DNA of 64,000 nucleotides, from the NCBI GenBank assembly GCA_027082825.1, contig JALWTO010000040.1:1-64000 (forward strand), given 5' to 3'. A program made the position numbers and the translations under genes. The notes under the pieces are model-generated. The model worked only from the letters and a program-made list of their open reading frames with translations, made no database searches and was not told the origin of the DNA. The DNA comes from Acidilobaceae archaeon. GTDB taxonomy: Archaea; Thermoproteota; Thermoprotei_A; Sulfolobales; Acidilobaceae. Positions 21,992-30,786 of the stretch are shown here, piece by piece. Position 1 is the first letter of the stretch; every line of letters starts with the position of its first letter.

Positions 21992-22000
21992 ATTTATAAC
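21992..22000 (+). promoter_or_regulatory. TATA box of tuf
   Basis: ATTTATAAC centred about 21997 predicts a start near 22022. The leader of under 30 bases carries an excellent Shine-Dalgarno AAGGAGGTG (22033-22041) eight bases before the ATG, fitting a highly expressed gene. Confidence 0.6.
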
Positions 22001-22049
22001 CTGCTACTAAGGACCTTCTTTTCGGAGTACTCAAGGAGGTGCAAAACAC

Positions 22050-23363
22050 ATGCCGGAGAAGCCTCACTTGAACTTAGTGGTTATAGGCCATGTAGATCAT
22101 GGAAAGAGCACCTTAGTTGGCCATATGCTCTATAGACTTGGCCTCATAGACCAAAAAAAGATGAAAGAGTTAGAGGAGGCAGCTAAGGCAAAAGGCAAAG
22201 AGAGCTTTAAGTTTGCTTGGGTCCTTGACAGAATGAAGGAGGAGAGAGACAGAGGTATAACTATAGACTTGACCTTTATGAAGTTCGAGACAAAGAAATA
22301 CATATTTACAATAATCGATGCCCCTGGCCATAGAGACTTCGTTAAAAATATGATAACTGGTGCTAGCCAAGCAGATGCTGCAGTTCTTGTAGTTTCTGCT
22401 AGAAAAGGAGAGTTTGAAGCTGGAATGAGTCCTGAGGGGCAGACCAGGGAACACCTTCTACTTGCAAAGACTATGGGAATAGACCAGATAATAATTGCAG
22501 TGAACAAAATGGACGCCACTGAGCCTCCGTGGAGTGAAAAGAGATATAAAGAAATAGTATCGGTCCTAGGAAAATTCATGAAAGGCCTAGGCTATGATCC
22601 AAGCAAAATGCCTTTCATACCAGTAAGTGCCTGGCTTGGTGACAACCTTATAGAGAGAAGCCCTAATATGCCATGGTATAATGGCCCTACCCTAGCTGAA
22701 GCATTAGACATGCTTAAGATACCAAGCAAGCCTGTAGATAAGCCTTTAAGGATTCCTATTCAACATGTCTATAGTATACCCGGAGCTGGAACCGTACCTG
22801 TGGGCAGAGTTGAGACGGGAGTTCTCAAGGCAGGAGACAAAGTAGTATTTATGCCTCCAGGGCTCGTGGGTGAGGTTAGAAGCATACAGATGCACTACCA
22901 GGATATACCTAAGGCTGAACCAGGAGATAATATAGGCTTTAGTGTAAGAGGTATAAGTGCTAGGGAGCTGAAGAGAGGGGATGTTGCTGGTCATCTTAAT
23001 ACTCCACCGACAGTAGTTGAGGAATTCACTGCAAGAATATTTGTGATTTGGCATCCAAGTGCTGTTGCTCCTGGATATACCCCAGTTATTCATGCTCATA
23101 CAGCAAGCATAAGTGCCAGGATGACTGAGATAGTTGCCAAACTTGATCCTAGGACAGGCAAGGTAATAGAGGAGAAACCTTCATTCCTAAAGCCTGGAGA
23201 AGTTGCCATAGTGAAGTTCAAGCCTATAAAGCCTATGGTAATAGAGAAGTTCAATGAATTTCCACAACTAGGCAGGTTCGCAATGAGAGACATGAACAGA
23301 ACAATAGGAATAGGAATAGTAACCGACCTTGTTCCAGCCAAGGTCGAAATAAGAACGAAATAA
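22050..23363 (+). CDS. tuf: Elongation factor 1-alpha
   Basis: GTPase that delivers aminoacyl-tRNA to the ribosome, 437 residues. G1 is GHVDHGKST, the switch region has DRGITIDL, G3 is DAPGHRDF, G4 is NKMD, and domains 2 and 3 follow (PIQHVYSIPGAGTVPVGRVETG; MRDMNRTIGIGIV). It carries an insert between G1 and switch 1 (KMKELEEAAKAKGKESFKFAWVLD) as in other crenarchaea. Followed by rps10 with a separate promoter. Confidence 0.98.
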   Translation: MPEKPHLNLVVIGHVDHGKSTLVGHMLYRLGLIDQKKMKELEEAAKAKGKESFKFAWVLDRMKEERDRGITIDLTFMKFETKKYIFTIIDAPGHRDFVKNMITGASQADAAVLVVSARKGEFEAGMSPEGQTREHLLLAKTMGIDQIIIAVNKMDATEPPWSEKRYKEIVSVLGKFMKGLGYDPSKMPFIPVSAWLGDNLIERSPNMPWYNGPTLAEALDMLKIPSKPVDKPLRIPIQHVYSIPGAGTVPVGRVETGVLKAGDKVVFMPPGLVGEVRSIQMHYQDIPKAEPGDNIGFSVRGISARELKRGDVAGHLNTPPTVVEEFTARIFVIWHPSAVAPGYTPVIHAHTASISARMTEIVAKLDPRTGKVIEEKPSFLKPGEVAIVKFKPIKPMVIEKFNEFPQLGRFAMRDMNRTIGIGIVTDLVPAKVEIRTK

Positions 23364-23430
23364 TAATAAAAACTTGCAATTAACTTCTATTCAAAGAAGA
23401 AGCTGTTTTTTGAACATTTTTATCCTTGAA

Positions 23431-23440
23431 TTATATTTAA
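23431..23440 (+). promoter_or_regulatory. TATA box of rps10
   Basis: TTATATTTAA, about 30 bases before a predicted start near 23461. The ribosome-binding CCGGAGGAT (23462-23470) follows just before ATG 23478. Confidence 0.5.
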
Positions 23441-23477
23441 GTTGTGGAGGACAGATATAGTCTCCGGAGGATAGGAC

Positions 23478-23789
23478 ATGGCGTTCAGAGTCAGGATTTG
23501 GCTATGGAGTACAGATATCAGAAATCTTGAGGAGGTAGTCCAACAGATTAGAGAGATTGCCGAAAAGACAGGAGTTAGAATAAGAGGTCCTATACCTTTA
23601 CCTACGAAGAGGTTAGAGATACCAATATTTAGATTGCCTCATGGTGAAGGCTCCAAGTATTGGGAACACTGGGAAATGAGAGTTCACAAGAGGCTCATAG
23701 ATGTTGATGCTGATGAGAGGGTTCTTAGAAGACTAATGAGAATAAGAGTTCCAGAGAACGTTTACATAGAGATAAAACAGATGATGTAG
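23478..23789 (+). CDS. rps10: Ribosomal protein S10
   Basis: A 103-residue 30S head protein. [70 protein letters not shown] is the full conserved pattern in separate stretches across the protein. Its position after EF-1A is the classic archaeal str arrangement. Confidence 0.97.
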   Translation: MAFRVRIWLWSTDIRNLEEVVQQIREIAEKTGVRIRGPIPLPTKRLEIPIFRLPHGEGSKYWEHWEMRVHKRLIDVDADERVLRRLMRIRVPENVYIEIKQMM

Positions 23790-23883
23790 ACTTGACTTTT
23801 CCCTGAATGTGAAGACATCGATTATAGTTTTAGATATAAGACAGAATAGTTAGCCTTTCTACTATAGATTTATGAGAACTAGT

Positions 23884-23972
23884 GCCGGGGTGGCCGAGCG
23901 GACTAAGGCGACGGGCTCGAGACCCGTTGTCCTATCTTGGACGCGTGGGTTCGAATCCCACCCCCGGCGCCA
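23884..23972 (+). tRNA. tRNA-Ser (CGA)
   Basis: Acceptor GCCGGGG/CCCCGGC, discriminator G, encoded CCA. The anticodon loop CTCGAGA gives anticodon CGA. A long variable arm (about 23926-23942) marks a class II serine tRNA, and the T-arm is GTGGGTTCGAATCCCAC. No intron. Its CCA ends four bases before the stop of the convergent MBL-fold gene. Confidence 0.97.
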
Positions 23973-23975
23973 CAT

Positions 23976-24656
23976 CTAGAGAGATGTTCTAGCACCGCTT
24001 GCCGTTTCTTCGAAGATTACAATGCTTGTCTTTTCTGGGAGAGACGATTGGGATATATTCAAAGATCCTTTTTCTATTCTAAGCCTTCTGGCCTTAGATA
24101 TTGAGAGAAACTTTTCAAGCGGATCATAAGGAACAGTCATCCCTGGGATCCAGAAGTGGTCTGGGATAGCCATTTTTGGCCTTAGGAGTTCTATCAGTTT
24201 CCAGGCCTCCAAGGCGTCTATTGTGGTTACCCCTCCAACAGGGAGTATAAGGATGTCACTCTCCTTTATTGGCTTGAGAGAAGATTCTGGAGGAATATGA
24301 CCTATATCTGACATGTGGGTTATTGTCAAGTTGTCGATAAAAATTTTATAAGCGACAACAGATCCTCTTAACGAACCTCCAGCCTTGTCGTGATAGAATT
24401 TGTAACCAGCAACATTGATGTCAGAAGTCAATATAAACTCCCCGGTTTTCCATCTTACTATTTCTTTGGTGTTCTTACTACTAGCTTCCTCGACAGCATT
24501 ATGATCAAAATGGTTATGTGTAATGAGAATGTAATCGGCTTCTCTCTTGCATTTAGGTAAGCCTAGACTTCCACCATCATGTGGATCTAAAGCAATAACT
24601 ACTCCTTTATTTGAGTGAAGAACAAAGTAGGAGTTACCACACCACTCAATTAGCAT
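23976..24656 (-). CDS. MBL-fold metal-dependent hydrolase
   Basis: Beta-lactamase-fold hydrolase of 226 residues, related to the UlaG-like branch. The zinc motif THNHFDH lies near residue 47. Further metal ligands fit HMSDIGH and PDHFW. It shows the short form with no RNA-processing (CPSF) domain. Substrate unknown; lactonase or phosphodiesterase activity is possible. The 3' end nearly touches tRNA-Ser on the other strand. Confidence 0.85.
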   Translation of the reverse strand: MLIEWCGNSYFVLHSNKGVVIALDPHDGGSLGLPKCKREADYILITHNHFDHNAVEEASSKNTKEIVRWKTGEFILTSDINVAGYKFYHDKAGGSLRGSVVAYKIFIDNLTITHMSDIGHIPPESSLKPIKESDILILPVGGVTTIDALEAWKLIELLRPKMAIPDHFWIPGMTVPYDPLEKFLSISKARRLRIEKGSLNISQSSLPEKTSIVIFEETASGARTSL

Positions 24657-24688
24657 TCAATTCACCCATGCAGAAGTTTTTAGACTAG

Positions 24689-24699
24689 AGATTAAAATC
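24689..24699 (+). promoter_or_regulatory. TATA box of pgk
   Basis: GATTAAAATC predicts transcription from about 24720. The very short leader starts with a G-rich run that may serve as ribosome-binding site for GTG 24732. Confidence 0.4.
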
Positions 24700-24731
24700 T
24701 GCAATCTTTACTCAACAAAGTGGGGGTTTGG

Positions 24732-25976
24732 GTGCCTGTAACGTTTATGAACTTCACAGTTCCCATATTAGATGACCTTCCAGATATGTGTAAAAAAGTT
24801 ATACTGAGAATAGATGTCAACTCTCCGATAGGTGACTCAGGAAAAATATTAGACGTCACTAGATTCAAGGCCCATAAAGAGACTATACTTGAACTCCTTG
24901 ATTCAAAAAAGGCTCTAGTAGTCTTAGCACATCAAGGAAGGCCAGGCCAAGAAGACTTTACAAGCCTTGAGGAACATGCAAGGACACTCTCTGAAATCAT
25001 AGACAGAAAGGTATCCTTTATAGACGACGTTTTTGGTCCTGAAGCTAGAAGGGCAATAACTAAACTTAAACCAGGAGAGATACTCATGCTTGATAATACA
25101 AGGCTTTCTTCGGAGGACTTTGTAGAGGCTCCTCCAGAAGTTCATGCAAGAAGCATATTTGTATCAAGAATTTCAAAGTTTGTTGATTGCTATGTCAATG
25201 ATGCATTTGCAACAAGTCATAGAAGCCAAGCTAGCCTCGTGGGTTTCCCCCTAAAAATGCCTTCAGCTGCGGGGAGGCTTTTGGAGAAAGAACTTAGAGC
25301 CATTTCACAGGTCCTAGAAAGGCCAGAAAGACCTAAGACCTTTGTAGTGGGTGGCATAAAGCTCAAAGACATGATAGAGGTAATTGACTATGCAGTGAGA
25401 CATAATGTAGCAGATTATATACTTACAACAGGTCTTCTCGCTCTACTGTTTCTAGAAGCAAAAGGAGTCTATGTAGGAGAGAGCAAGGAAATTCTTAAAA
25501 GAAAGGGAAGCAAAATCCTAGCGCAAAGAGCAAGGAAGCTTTTAGAAACTACCAGAAGCAAAATATTAGTCCCGCTTGACTTTATATGTGAGAGAAACAA
25601 TACTGTAGAAGTTGTTGATTCGGATAGCATCAAGGGAAGTCCCAAGGATATAGGTCCTAAGACCATAGATGTTTATTCAAAAATATTAAAGAACTCTGCC
25701 CTTATTATCATGAAAGGTCCTGCAGGTGTTATAGAGGACTCTAGATTTAGGACTGGAACAAGAAAGATTGCTGAGGCAGCCCTCAGCGGAAGAGCATTTA
25801 CGGTTTTTGGAGGAGGTCATTTTAATGTGATTCTCTCCTCTTTAAGCAAAGAACTGAGAAGCAAGATAGGACATGTGAGTACTGGAGGGGGGGCATTGGT
25901 CTATGCCCTGACTGGGAGAGAGTTACCGGCTATAAAGGCACTTGACAAATCATACAAGTTATTTTATTTAAAATGA
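24732..25976 (+). CDS. pgk: Phosphoglycerate kinase
   Basis: Converts 1,3-bisphosphoglycerate to 3-phosphoglycerate with ATP formation, or the reverse in gluconeogenesis. Substrate-binding ILRIDVNSPI and AHQGRPG, ATP-site GGIKLKDM and the closing GGGHFN loop are present. Three in-frame starts compete: GTG 24720 (the predicted transcript start), GTG 24732 after a G-rich run, and ATG 24747, which fits the usual family N-terminus. I use 24732 with low certainty. Followed by gap after 26 bases, a functional pair. Confidence 0.95.
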   Translation: MPVTFMNFTVPILDDLPDMCKKVILRIDVNSPIGDSGKILDVTRFKAHKETILELLDSKKALVVLAHQGRPGQEDFTSLEEHARTLSEIIDRKVSFIDDVFGPEARRAITKLKPGEILMLDNTRLSSEDFVEAPPEVHARSIFVSRISKFVDCYVNDAFATSHRSQASLVGFPLKMPSAAGRLLEKELRAISQVLERPERPKTFVVGGIKLKDMIEVIDYAVRHNVADYILTTGLLALLFLEAKGVYVGESKEILKRKGSKILAQRARKLLETTRSKILVPLDFICERNNTVEVVDSDSIKGSPKDIGPKTIDVYSKILKNSALIIMKGPAGVIEDSRFRTGTRKIAEAALSGRAFTVFGGGHFNVILSSLSKELRSKIGHVSTGGGALVYALTGRELPAIKALDKSYKLFYLK

Positions 25977-26002
25977 GCTTTAACCAAATGGGTGCTTGAA
26001 GT

Positions 26003-27031
26003 TTGTCTGTAAAAGTTGGGGTCAATGGCTATGGAACCATAGGAAAGAGAGTGTCACATGCAATATTTCTTCAAGATGATATGGAGCTTGTAGGGATAGT
26101 TAAGAGAACACCTGATTATGCAGCTTTTCAGGCCCAGAGAGCCGGAATAGGCATCTATGTTCCCAAAGATGAGTCTATTAGAAGATTTGAAGAAAAAGGT
26201 ATTGAAGTTAGAGGGACACTTGACGATCTGCTATCTAAGGTTGATGTCGTTGTAGATACAACCCCAGGAGGAACTGGAGCAAAGTATAAGAGTTTATATC
26301 TAAGCAAAGGAATAAAAGCAATATTTCAGGGCGGAGAGAAAGCTGATGTAGCTGAAAAATCTTTTAGTACACTTTGTAATTACGAGGACGCACTCAATAA
26401 AAAGAGTCTTAGAGTAGTCTCTTGCAATACAACTGGACTATTAAGACTGATATGTACTCTTCATAAGGCCTTTGGCGTAGAAAATGTTAGGGCTATTATA
26501 GTTAGGAGAGCAGCAGATCCTAAAGAGATAAAAAGAGGACCGATAAATGCCATAGTTCTTAACCCTCCAGTAATACCAAGCCATCATGGCGAGGATGTAA
26601 GGGAAGTACTTCCTTGGCTTGACATAGTTACTGCAGCAGTTATCGTTCCAACAACCCTTATGCATATACACAATGTTATATTGAAGCTCTCAAAAACCGT
26701 GGTAAAAGAAGACATATTATCAATTTTGGAGGAATCCCCTAGAATAATTTTAATTAATTCAGAGGTTACTGGAATAAAAAGTACAGCAGAAATCGTTGAG
26801 GCTGCAAGAGAGGTAAGGAGAAGGGGCGATATCCCTGAGCTTATAGTGTTTGAAGACTCTATAACCGCTAGAGGTAACGAAGTCATGCTTTTCCAGGCAA
26901 TACATCAAGAATCTATAGTCATACCAGAGAATATTGATGCTATAAGAGCAGTGACAGGCCTCACAACCTCAGCTGAAGAGACGATAAAAATGACAGATTC
27001 TAGTTTAGGCTTAAAGAGTCCTCTTTGGTAA
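26003..27031 (+). CDS. gap: Archaeal phosphorylating GAPDH (type II)
   Basis: Glyceraldehyde-3-phosphate dehydrogenase of the archaeal type, 342 residues. NAD(P)-binding VGVNGYGTIGKRV opens the chain, and the catalytic cysteine lies in VSCNTTGLLR (about residue 140). HHGEDV and MHIHNV hold conserved histidines. TTG start 26 bases after pgk, so both are probably one transcript. In many thermoproteota this pair runs in the gluconeogenic direction; the non-phosphorylating GAPN is not in the window. Confidence 0.95.
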   Translation: MSVKVGVNGYGTIGKRVSHAIFLQDDMELVGIVKRTPDYAAFQAQRAGIGIYVPKDESIRRFEEKGIEVRGTLDDLLSKVDVVVDTTPGGTGAKYKSLYLSKGIKAIFQGGEKADVAEKSFSTLCNYEDALNKKSLRVVSCNTTGLLRLICTLHKAFGVENVRAIIVRRAADPKEIKRGPINAIVLNPPVIPSHHGEDVREVLPWLDIVTAAVIVPTTLMHIHNVILKLSKTVVKEDILSILEESPRIILINSEVTGIKSTAEIVEAAREVRRRGDIPELIVFEDSITARGNEVMLFQAIHQESIVIPENIDAIRAVTGLTTSAEETIKMTDSSLGLKSPLW

Positions 27032-27141
27032 TGATTTAATAAAAATTAGAATGGGAATATTGATACACTAATGCGAATTATCATTTTGTAGTCATCTATA
27101 ATAATTCCTAATAATCTTATTGTTTAAGTGGTGTATAGGCT

Positions 27142-28353
27142 TTGGTGGAATATTCAAAATTCTTAGCTGATAGAACTAAATATATGAAAGCCTCTGAGAT
27201 AAGAGAGCTTCTTAAGCTTGCAGAACAAGGCAATGTCATAAGTTTTGCAGGGGGACTTCCTGATCCTGCAACTTTCCCAAAGGAAAAGCTCTCAAAAATA
27301 GCAGCCAAGGTTATTGAGGAACAAGGCAACTTTGCACTTCAATACGGCCCTACACTTGGTGTAACTCAATTCAGGAATATACTGAAGCAGTTTATGAGAA
27401 GAAACAACGTCAAGGTAAACGATAATGATGACGTTATTGTCACCACAGGAAGCCAGGAATCTCTTTACTTAGTTAGTAAGGTCTTTGTGGATCCTGGAGA
27501 CTATATCCTTGTTGAAGCACCAACCTACTTAGCAGCAATAAACGTCTTCAGAGAATTTGGGGCCAAGTTTGCATCAGCTCCTATTGACGAGAATGGCATG
27601 AAAATAGATATTTTGGAGAAAAAGGCAAAGAAACTGCTAAAGGAAGGTGCAAAGATCAAGCTAATATATGCAATACCAACCTGCCAGAATCCAAGTGGAG
27701 TTACTATGAACAGAGAAAGAAGGAAGTATTTACTAGAACTAGCTGAGGAACTTGATCTTCTTGTTATTGAAGATGATCCCTACAGTTTCTTCAGTTTCAA
27801 GCCTGTAGATGCTGAACCTTTAAAAACTATGGATAAAAATGGAAGGGTTATATACATGAGCACGCTTAGTAAAATCCTTTCTCCTGGAATGAGAATAGGT
27901 TGGACTTTAGCAAATTCAGAAGTTATAAAGTCATTGGAACTGGCAAAACAGGCTATAGATCTTCACACACCAAACCTAACTCAGTATATAGCAATGGAGG
28001 CAATAAGAGAAGGTGTTATTGATGAAGGAATAGAGAAGGCTAGAAAGCTTTACAAAGAGAAGCGTGATATCATGCTTAATGCCCTTGAAAGGTACTTCCC
28101 AAAGGATTCTTCATGGACGAAACCAATAGGTGGTCTCTTTATATTTGCTTATTTGCCAGAGGGGATAGACACCAAGAAGCTTCTGCCTGAAGCAGTGAAA
28201 AGAGGAGTTGCATATGTTCCTGGACAGAGCTTCTTTGCTGAAGGAGGAGGAGAAAACACGCTGAGACTTAACTTTAGCTACCCATCGAAAGATCTGATAG
28301 AAGAGGGAATAAAGAGGCTTGGTGAATTCTTTAAGAAGTCTCTAGGCAGGTAG
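27142..28353 (+). CDS. PLP-dependent class I/II aminotransferase (LysN-like)
   Basis: Fold-type I aminotransferase of 403 residues, close to the 2-aminoadipate/aromatic/alanine-glyoxylate group. ISFAGGLPDPATFP opens it; TTGSQESLYL is the phosphate loop; PTCQNPSGVTM, IEDDPYSFF and the Schiff-base lysine in STLSKILSPGMRIGW follow. LysN of lysine biosynthesis is one candidate, a general aromatic or branched-chain aminotransferase another; sequence alone does not decide. The start may be TTG 27142 or GTG 27145. Confidence 0.85.
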   Translation: MVEYSKFLADRTKYMKASEIRELLKLAEQGNVISFAGGLPDPATFPKEKLSKIAAKVIEEQGNFALQYGPTLGVTQFRNILKQFMRRNNVKVNDNDDVIVTTGSQESLYLVSKVFVDPGDYILVEAPTYLAAINVFREFGAKFASAPIDENGMKIDILEKKAKKLLKEGAKIKLIYAIPTCQNPSGVTMNRERRKYLLELAEELDLLVIEDDPYSFFSFKPVDAEPLKTMDKNGRVIYMSTLSKILSPGMRIGWTLANSEVIKSLELAKQAIDLHTPNLTQYIAMEAIREGVIDEGIEKARKLYKEKRDIMLNALERYFPKDSSWTKPIGGLFIFAYLPEGIDTKKLLPEAVKRGVAYVPGQSFFAEGGGENTLRLNFSYPSKDLIEEGIKRLGEFFKKSLGR

Positions 28354-28499
28354 AGTTTAATCTCTCAATCCTTTTAAACTTTTTTGGAAATTAAAATTGA
28401 TTGAAGAACTAAAGGATAGGTTAGATGCTTTTTGTTTTGTAGATCTCTTAAGATCTCTTTACTGGGTAGGTAATATAAGTTCTGACATCTTATAAACTT

Positions 28500-28612
28500 A
28501 TCAGCGATCCCTGGTTCCTGATACTTGCTTCTTGATAGGCAGGGAGGGGCTAGGGAAACCCTGACGAGCTGACCTACGGAATAACCTTGTTGAGGTGAAC
28601 TGTTAAGGAAAT
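28500..28612. ncRNA. GC-rich intergenic segment, candidate structured RNA
   Basis: In the 333-base gap between the aminotransferase and CBS genes this stretch is clearly richer in G and C than its surroundings. It holds hairpins such as CAGGG/CCCTG (28540-28544 with 28559-28563; AGGG/CCCT nested with loop AAA) and ACCT/AGGT. A TATA-like TTATAAACTTA (28490-28500) stands before it on the + strand, and TTCTTATATGC beyond it on the minus strand, so either strand could be read. No known RNA family was recognised. The rest of the gap shows nothing. Confidence 0.3.
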
Positions 28613-28686
28613 GTTGAATGAACAAGCATATAAGAATTTGAGATCCCTTAACGAGTTCTAAACTAAATCTTTTATTAACTTATAAC

Positions 28687-29070
28687 TTAGAGATCTGTCT
28701 CTCTGAGTCTATCAAGAAGATCTCTCATACTTACCACTCCCAAAGGCTTTTTGTCATCATCAACAATTGGTATGTGCCTTACACCAAGATTAGTCATTAT
28801 CTCTAAGGCTTTCCATAAACTGTCGTTAGGCTTAAGGGTCTCAACGCTTTTAGTCATAAACTCCTTTACAGGTCTGTTAAGGTCTTTATCTGTAGCAACG
28901 ACTCTAACCAAATCTCTTTCAGTAAATATTCCCTGAAGTTTTCCATTCTCATCAACAACCAAAACACTACCAACAGCATTTTCATGCATAGTCTTAGCGG
29001 CCTCTCTTATAGATGTCATGGGACTTACAGATATGACAAAACCTTCAATCATCAGACTTCTCAATGACAT
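28687..29070 (-). CDS. CBS-domain pair protein
   Basis: A 127-residue protein of two CBS repeats only. Repeat one runs SPMTSIREAAKTMHENAVGSVLVVDENGKLQGIFTERDLVRVV and repeat two ETLKPNDSLWKALEIMTNLGVRHIPIVDDDKKPLGVVSMRDLLDRL, in separate stretches. Such Bateman modules bind adenine nucleotides and sense energy state; the partner enzyme is unknown. ATG start with GGGTGAT upstream. It is transcribed toward the candidate RNA segment. Confidence 0.9.
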   Translation of the reverse strand: MSLRSLMIEGFVISVSPMTSIREAAKTMHENAVGSVLVVDENGKLQGIFTERDLVRVVATDKDLNRPVKEFMTKSVETLKPNDSLWKALEIMTNLGVRHIPIVDDDKKPLGVVSMRDLLDRLRETDL

Positions 29071-29136
29071 GTTTTTATCACCCTACTTCCTTGAGTTCTA
29101 TACAATACCCCTTAAAAAATTCTATGTTTAACTTCT

Positions 29137-29466
29137 TTACCAAACCCTTATCCCTATTGGAACATTGTCTGGAGCTGGAATTAAGTAAACCTTTCCATTT
29201 TCATCCTCACCGACAATAAGCATTCCTTGACTTTCTACTCCAGCAAACTTTTTGGACCTTAAATTAAGAACAAAAACGAACTTCTTCCCATTCAGATCTT
29301 CAGGAGCATATTGGTCAGCTATTCCGGTTACTATTGTCCTTTTTTCTTTCCCAAAATCAACTATAAGCTTTATCAACTTTCTCGTTCTCTTTATTTTCTC
29401 TGCTCCAACAACCTTACCAACTCTCATATCAAACTTCCAGAAGTTTTCAACCTCATAGAGCTCCAA
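29137..29466 (-). CDS. EMAP/Arc1p-type tRNA-binding protein (MetRS beta-like)
   Basis: A 109-residue OB-fold tRNA-binding domain that stands alone. WKFDMRVGKVVGAEKI, IVTGIADQYAPEDLNGKKFVFVLNL and SQGMLIVGED are the conserved blocks. In archaea such proteins pair with methionyl-tRNA synthetase as a trans-acting beta subunit, or resemble the chaperone-like CsaA. TTG start with GGTGATGG six bases upstream. The gene pair with the CBS protein is on one strand with a 66-base gap. Confidence 0.85.
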   Translation of the reverse strand: MELYEVENFWKFDMRVGKVVGAEKIKRTRKLIKLIVDFGKEKRTIVTGIADQYAPEDLNGKKFVFVLNLRSKKFAGVESQGMLIVGEDENGKVYLIPAPDNVPIGIRVW

Positions 29467-29571
29467 AGTCCATCACCTTGAATTTTTCTCTGAAATAGTA
29501 TGCTCCAATTCATTTAATATCTTCTTTTCTGAACACTGATTGTCAATGGACTTTGATGGTGTGATAAGGTG

Positions 29572-30780
29572 GTGCCATCACAGCTAACAGCATTCATACT
29601 AGGCTACATAGCTCTAGTACTAGTGGTATTCAAAAAAGGTGGTGCACTTAGGGCTATAGCAACACTGATAATTACTTATCTCTTTTATACAATTGTTTGG
29701 CAGAGACCCATTTTCGCACTTCAGAGCCTCATAAACCTTAAGGAGTGGGTGAACCTCAGAGTTTTCATATATCTTTTCTTCAGTCTTTTTCTTGCTGGAA
29801 TACTAAGAGAGACTGGCTATTTAAAGAAGCTTGTTGAAAGCACATCAGGAATAAGTTGCAAGTTCGGGTTTTTGGGAGTCCCAGCACTGATAGGCCTTCT
29901 TCCAATGCCTGGAGGAGCTCTGGTTTCAGCAATAGCTATGAAGGAAAAATACTTAGATGAAGCAAAGATGAGCAGAGAATGGGCATCTTATCTAAATTAT
30001 TGGTTTAGACATATATGGGTTCCTTCTTGGCCTCTTTTTCAGGCAATTCTAATAACTTCGGCAGTACTAGAAATAAGTCCAGCTGGAGTAATAAGGAGAA
30101 CATGGTTTGGAACTGTAGGGGCAATTCTTGCTGGTCTGATAGTTGCAACTCCAGCCTTGATAAGGTATACATGTAAAGGAGGTATTAGAAGCCTTGTACT
30201 ATTTTTAGAGGCTCTCTGGCCATTTATACTTTTGGCTCTTTTAGTTTTTGTTGTTAAGATAGGCCTCCTCTACTCACTAATAGCCACACTATTAACGGTA
30301 ATTGCCATAACAAGACCGTCTAAGAAAGCTCTCTGGAGTGCACTTAAGCTTGCAACATCTCCAAGGCTTCAAGGAGTTTTATTTGAGGCCTTATACCTGA
30401 AGAACCTTCTTGTCCTTACAAAGGCTCCAGAAGCTTTTTACATAACAGCTGTTTCTGCGGGTCTTTCACCAAGAATTGTGGCCTACTCGGTTCCGTTCAT
30501 AATGGGGCTTGCAGCTGGGGGTGAAAGCTTCTTTGCTGCCACAGCCATGCCGCTTCTCAAGACCTATATTGTCCATGGATCTTTCATAAATTCATCAATG
30601 CTTTTTCTCTCATTTTTAGGAGGTTATCTAGGAGTTATGGCTTCACCTGTCCATCTCTGCTTCGCCCTGACTGTAGAATATTACAAGGCTAGGGCTGGAA
30701 GAGTTTTAGCACTCTCATTTCTAAGCGTTGTTCTAACAACCCTAATCGCTACTCCTATAGCATTTTGGCTTCTAAGGTGA
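29572..30780 (+). CDS. DUF401-family integral membrane permease
   Basis: About 402 residues with ten or more hydrophobic helices. The signature GLLPMPGGALVSAIAM near residue 105 and a second half-copy-like stretch (PFIMGLAAGGESFFAATAMPLL) fit the DUF401/gluconate-permease-like fold, probably an anion or organic acid transporter; substrate unknown. Two GTG codons (29569, 29572) are in frame. AAGGTGGTG is the ribosome-binding region, so the second is preferred. Six bases separate it from the methyltransferase gene. Confidence 0.75.
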   Translation: MPSQLTAFILGYIALVLVVFKKGGALRAIATLIITYLFYTIVWQRPIFALQSLINLKEWVNLRVFIYLFFSLFLAGILRETGYLKKLVESTSGISCKFGFLGVPALIGLLPMPGGALVSAIAMKEKYLDEAKMSREWASYLNYWFRHIWVPSWPLFQAILITSAVLEISPAGVIRRTWFGTVGAILAGLIVATPALIRYTCKGGIRSLVLFLEALWPFILLALLVFVVKIGLLYSLIATLLTVIAITRPSKKALWSALKLATSPRLQGVLFEALYLKNLLVLTKAPEAFYITAVSAGLSPRIVAYSVPFIMGLAAGGESFFAATAMPLLKTYIVHGSFINSSMLFLSFLGGYLGVMASPVHLCFALTVEYYKARAGRVLALSFLSVVLTTLIATPIAFWLLR

Positions 30781-30786
30781 TGTCTA

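Noticed and set aside
28535-28575. Hammerhead-like CTGACGA string
   Set aside because: The GAAA strand and helices I-III cannot be placed in a valid order around it.
28374-28625. 83-codon minus-strand frame in the gap after the aminotransferase
   Set aside because: Composition and lack of domain pattern suggest a chance frame over the candidate RNA segment.
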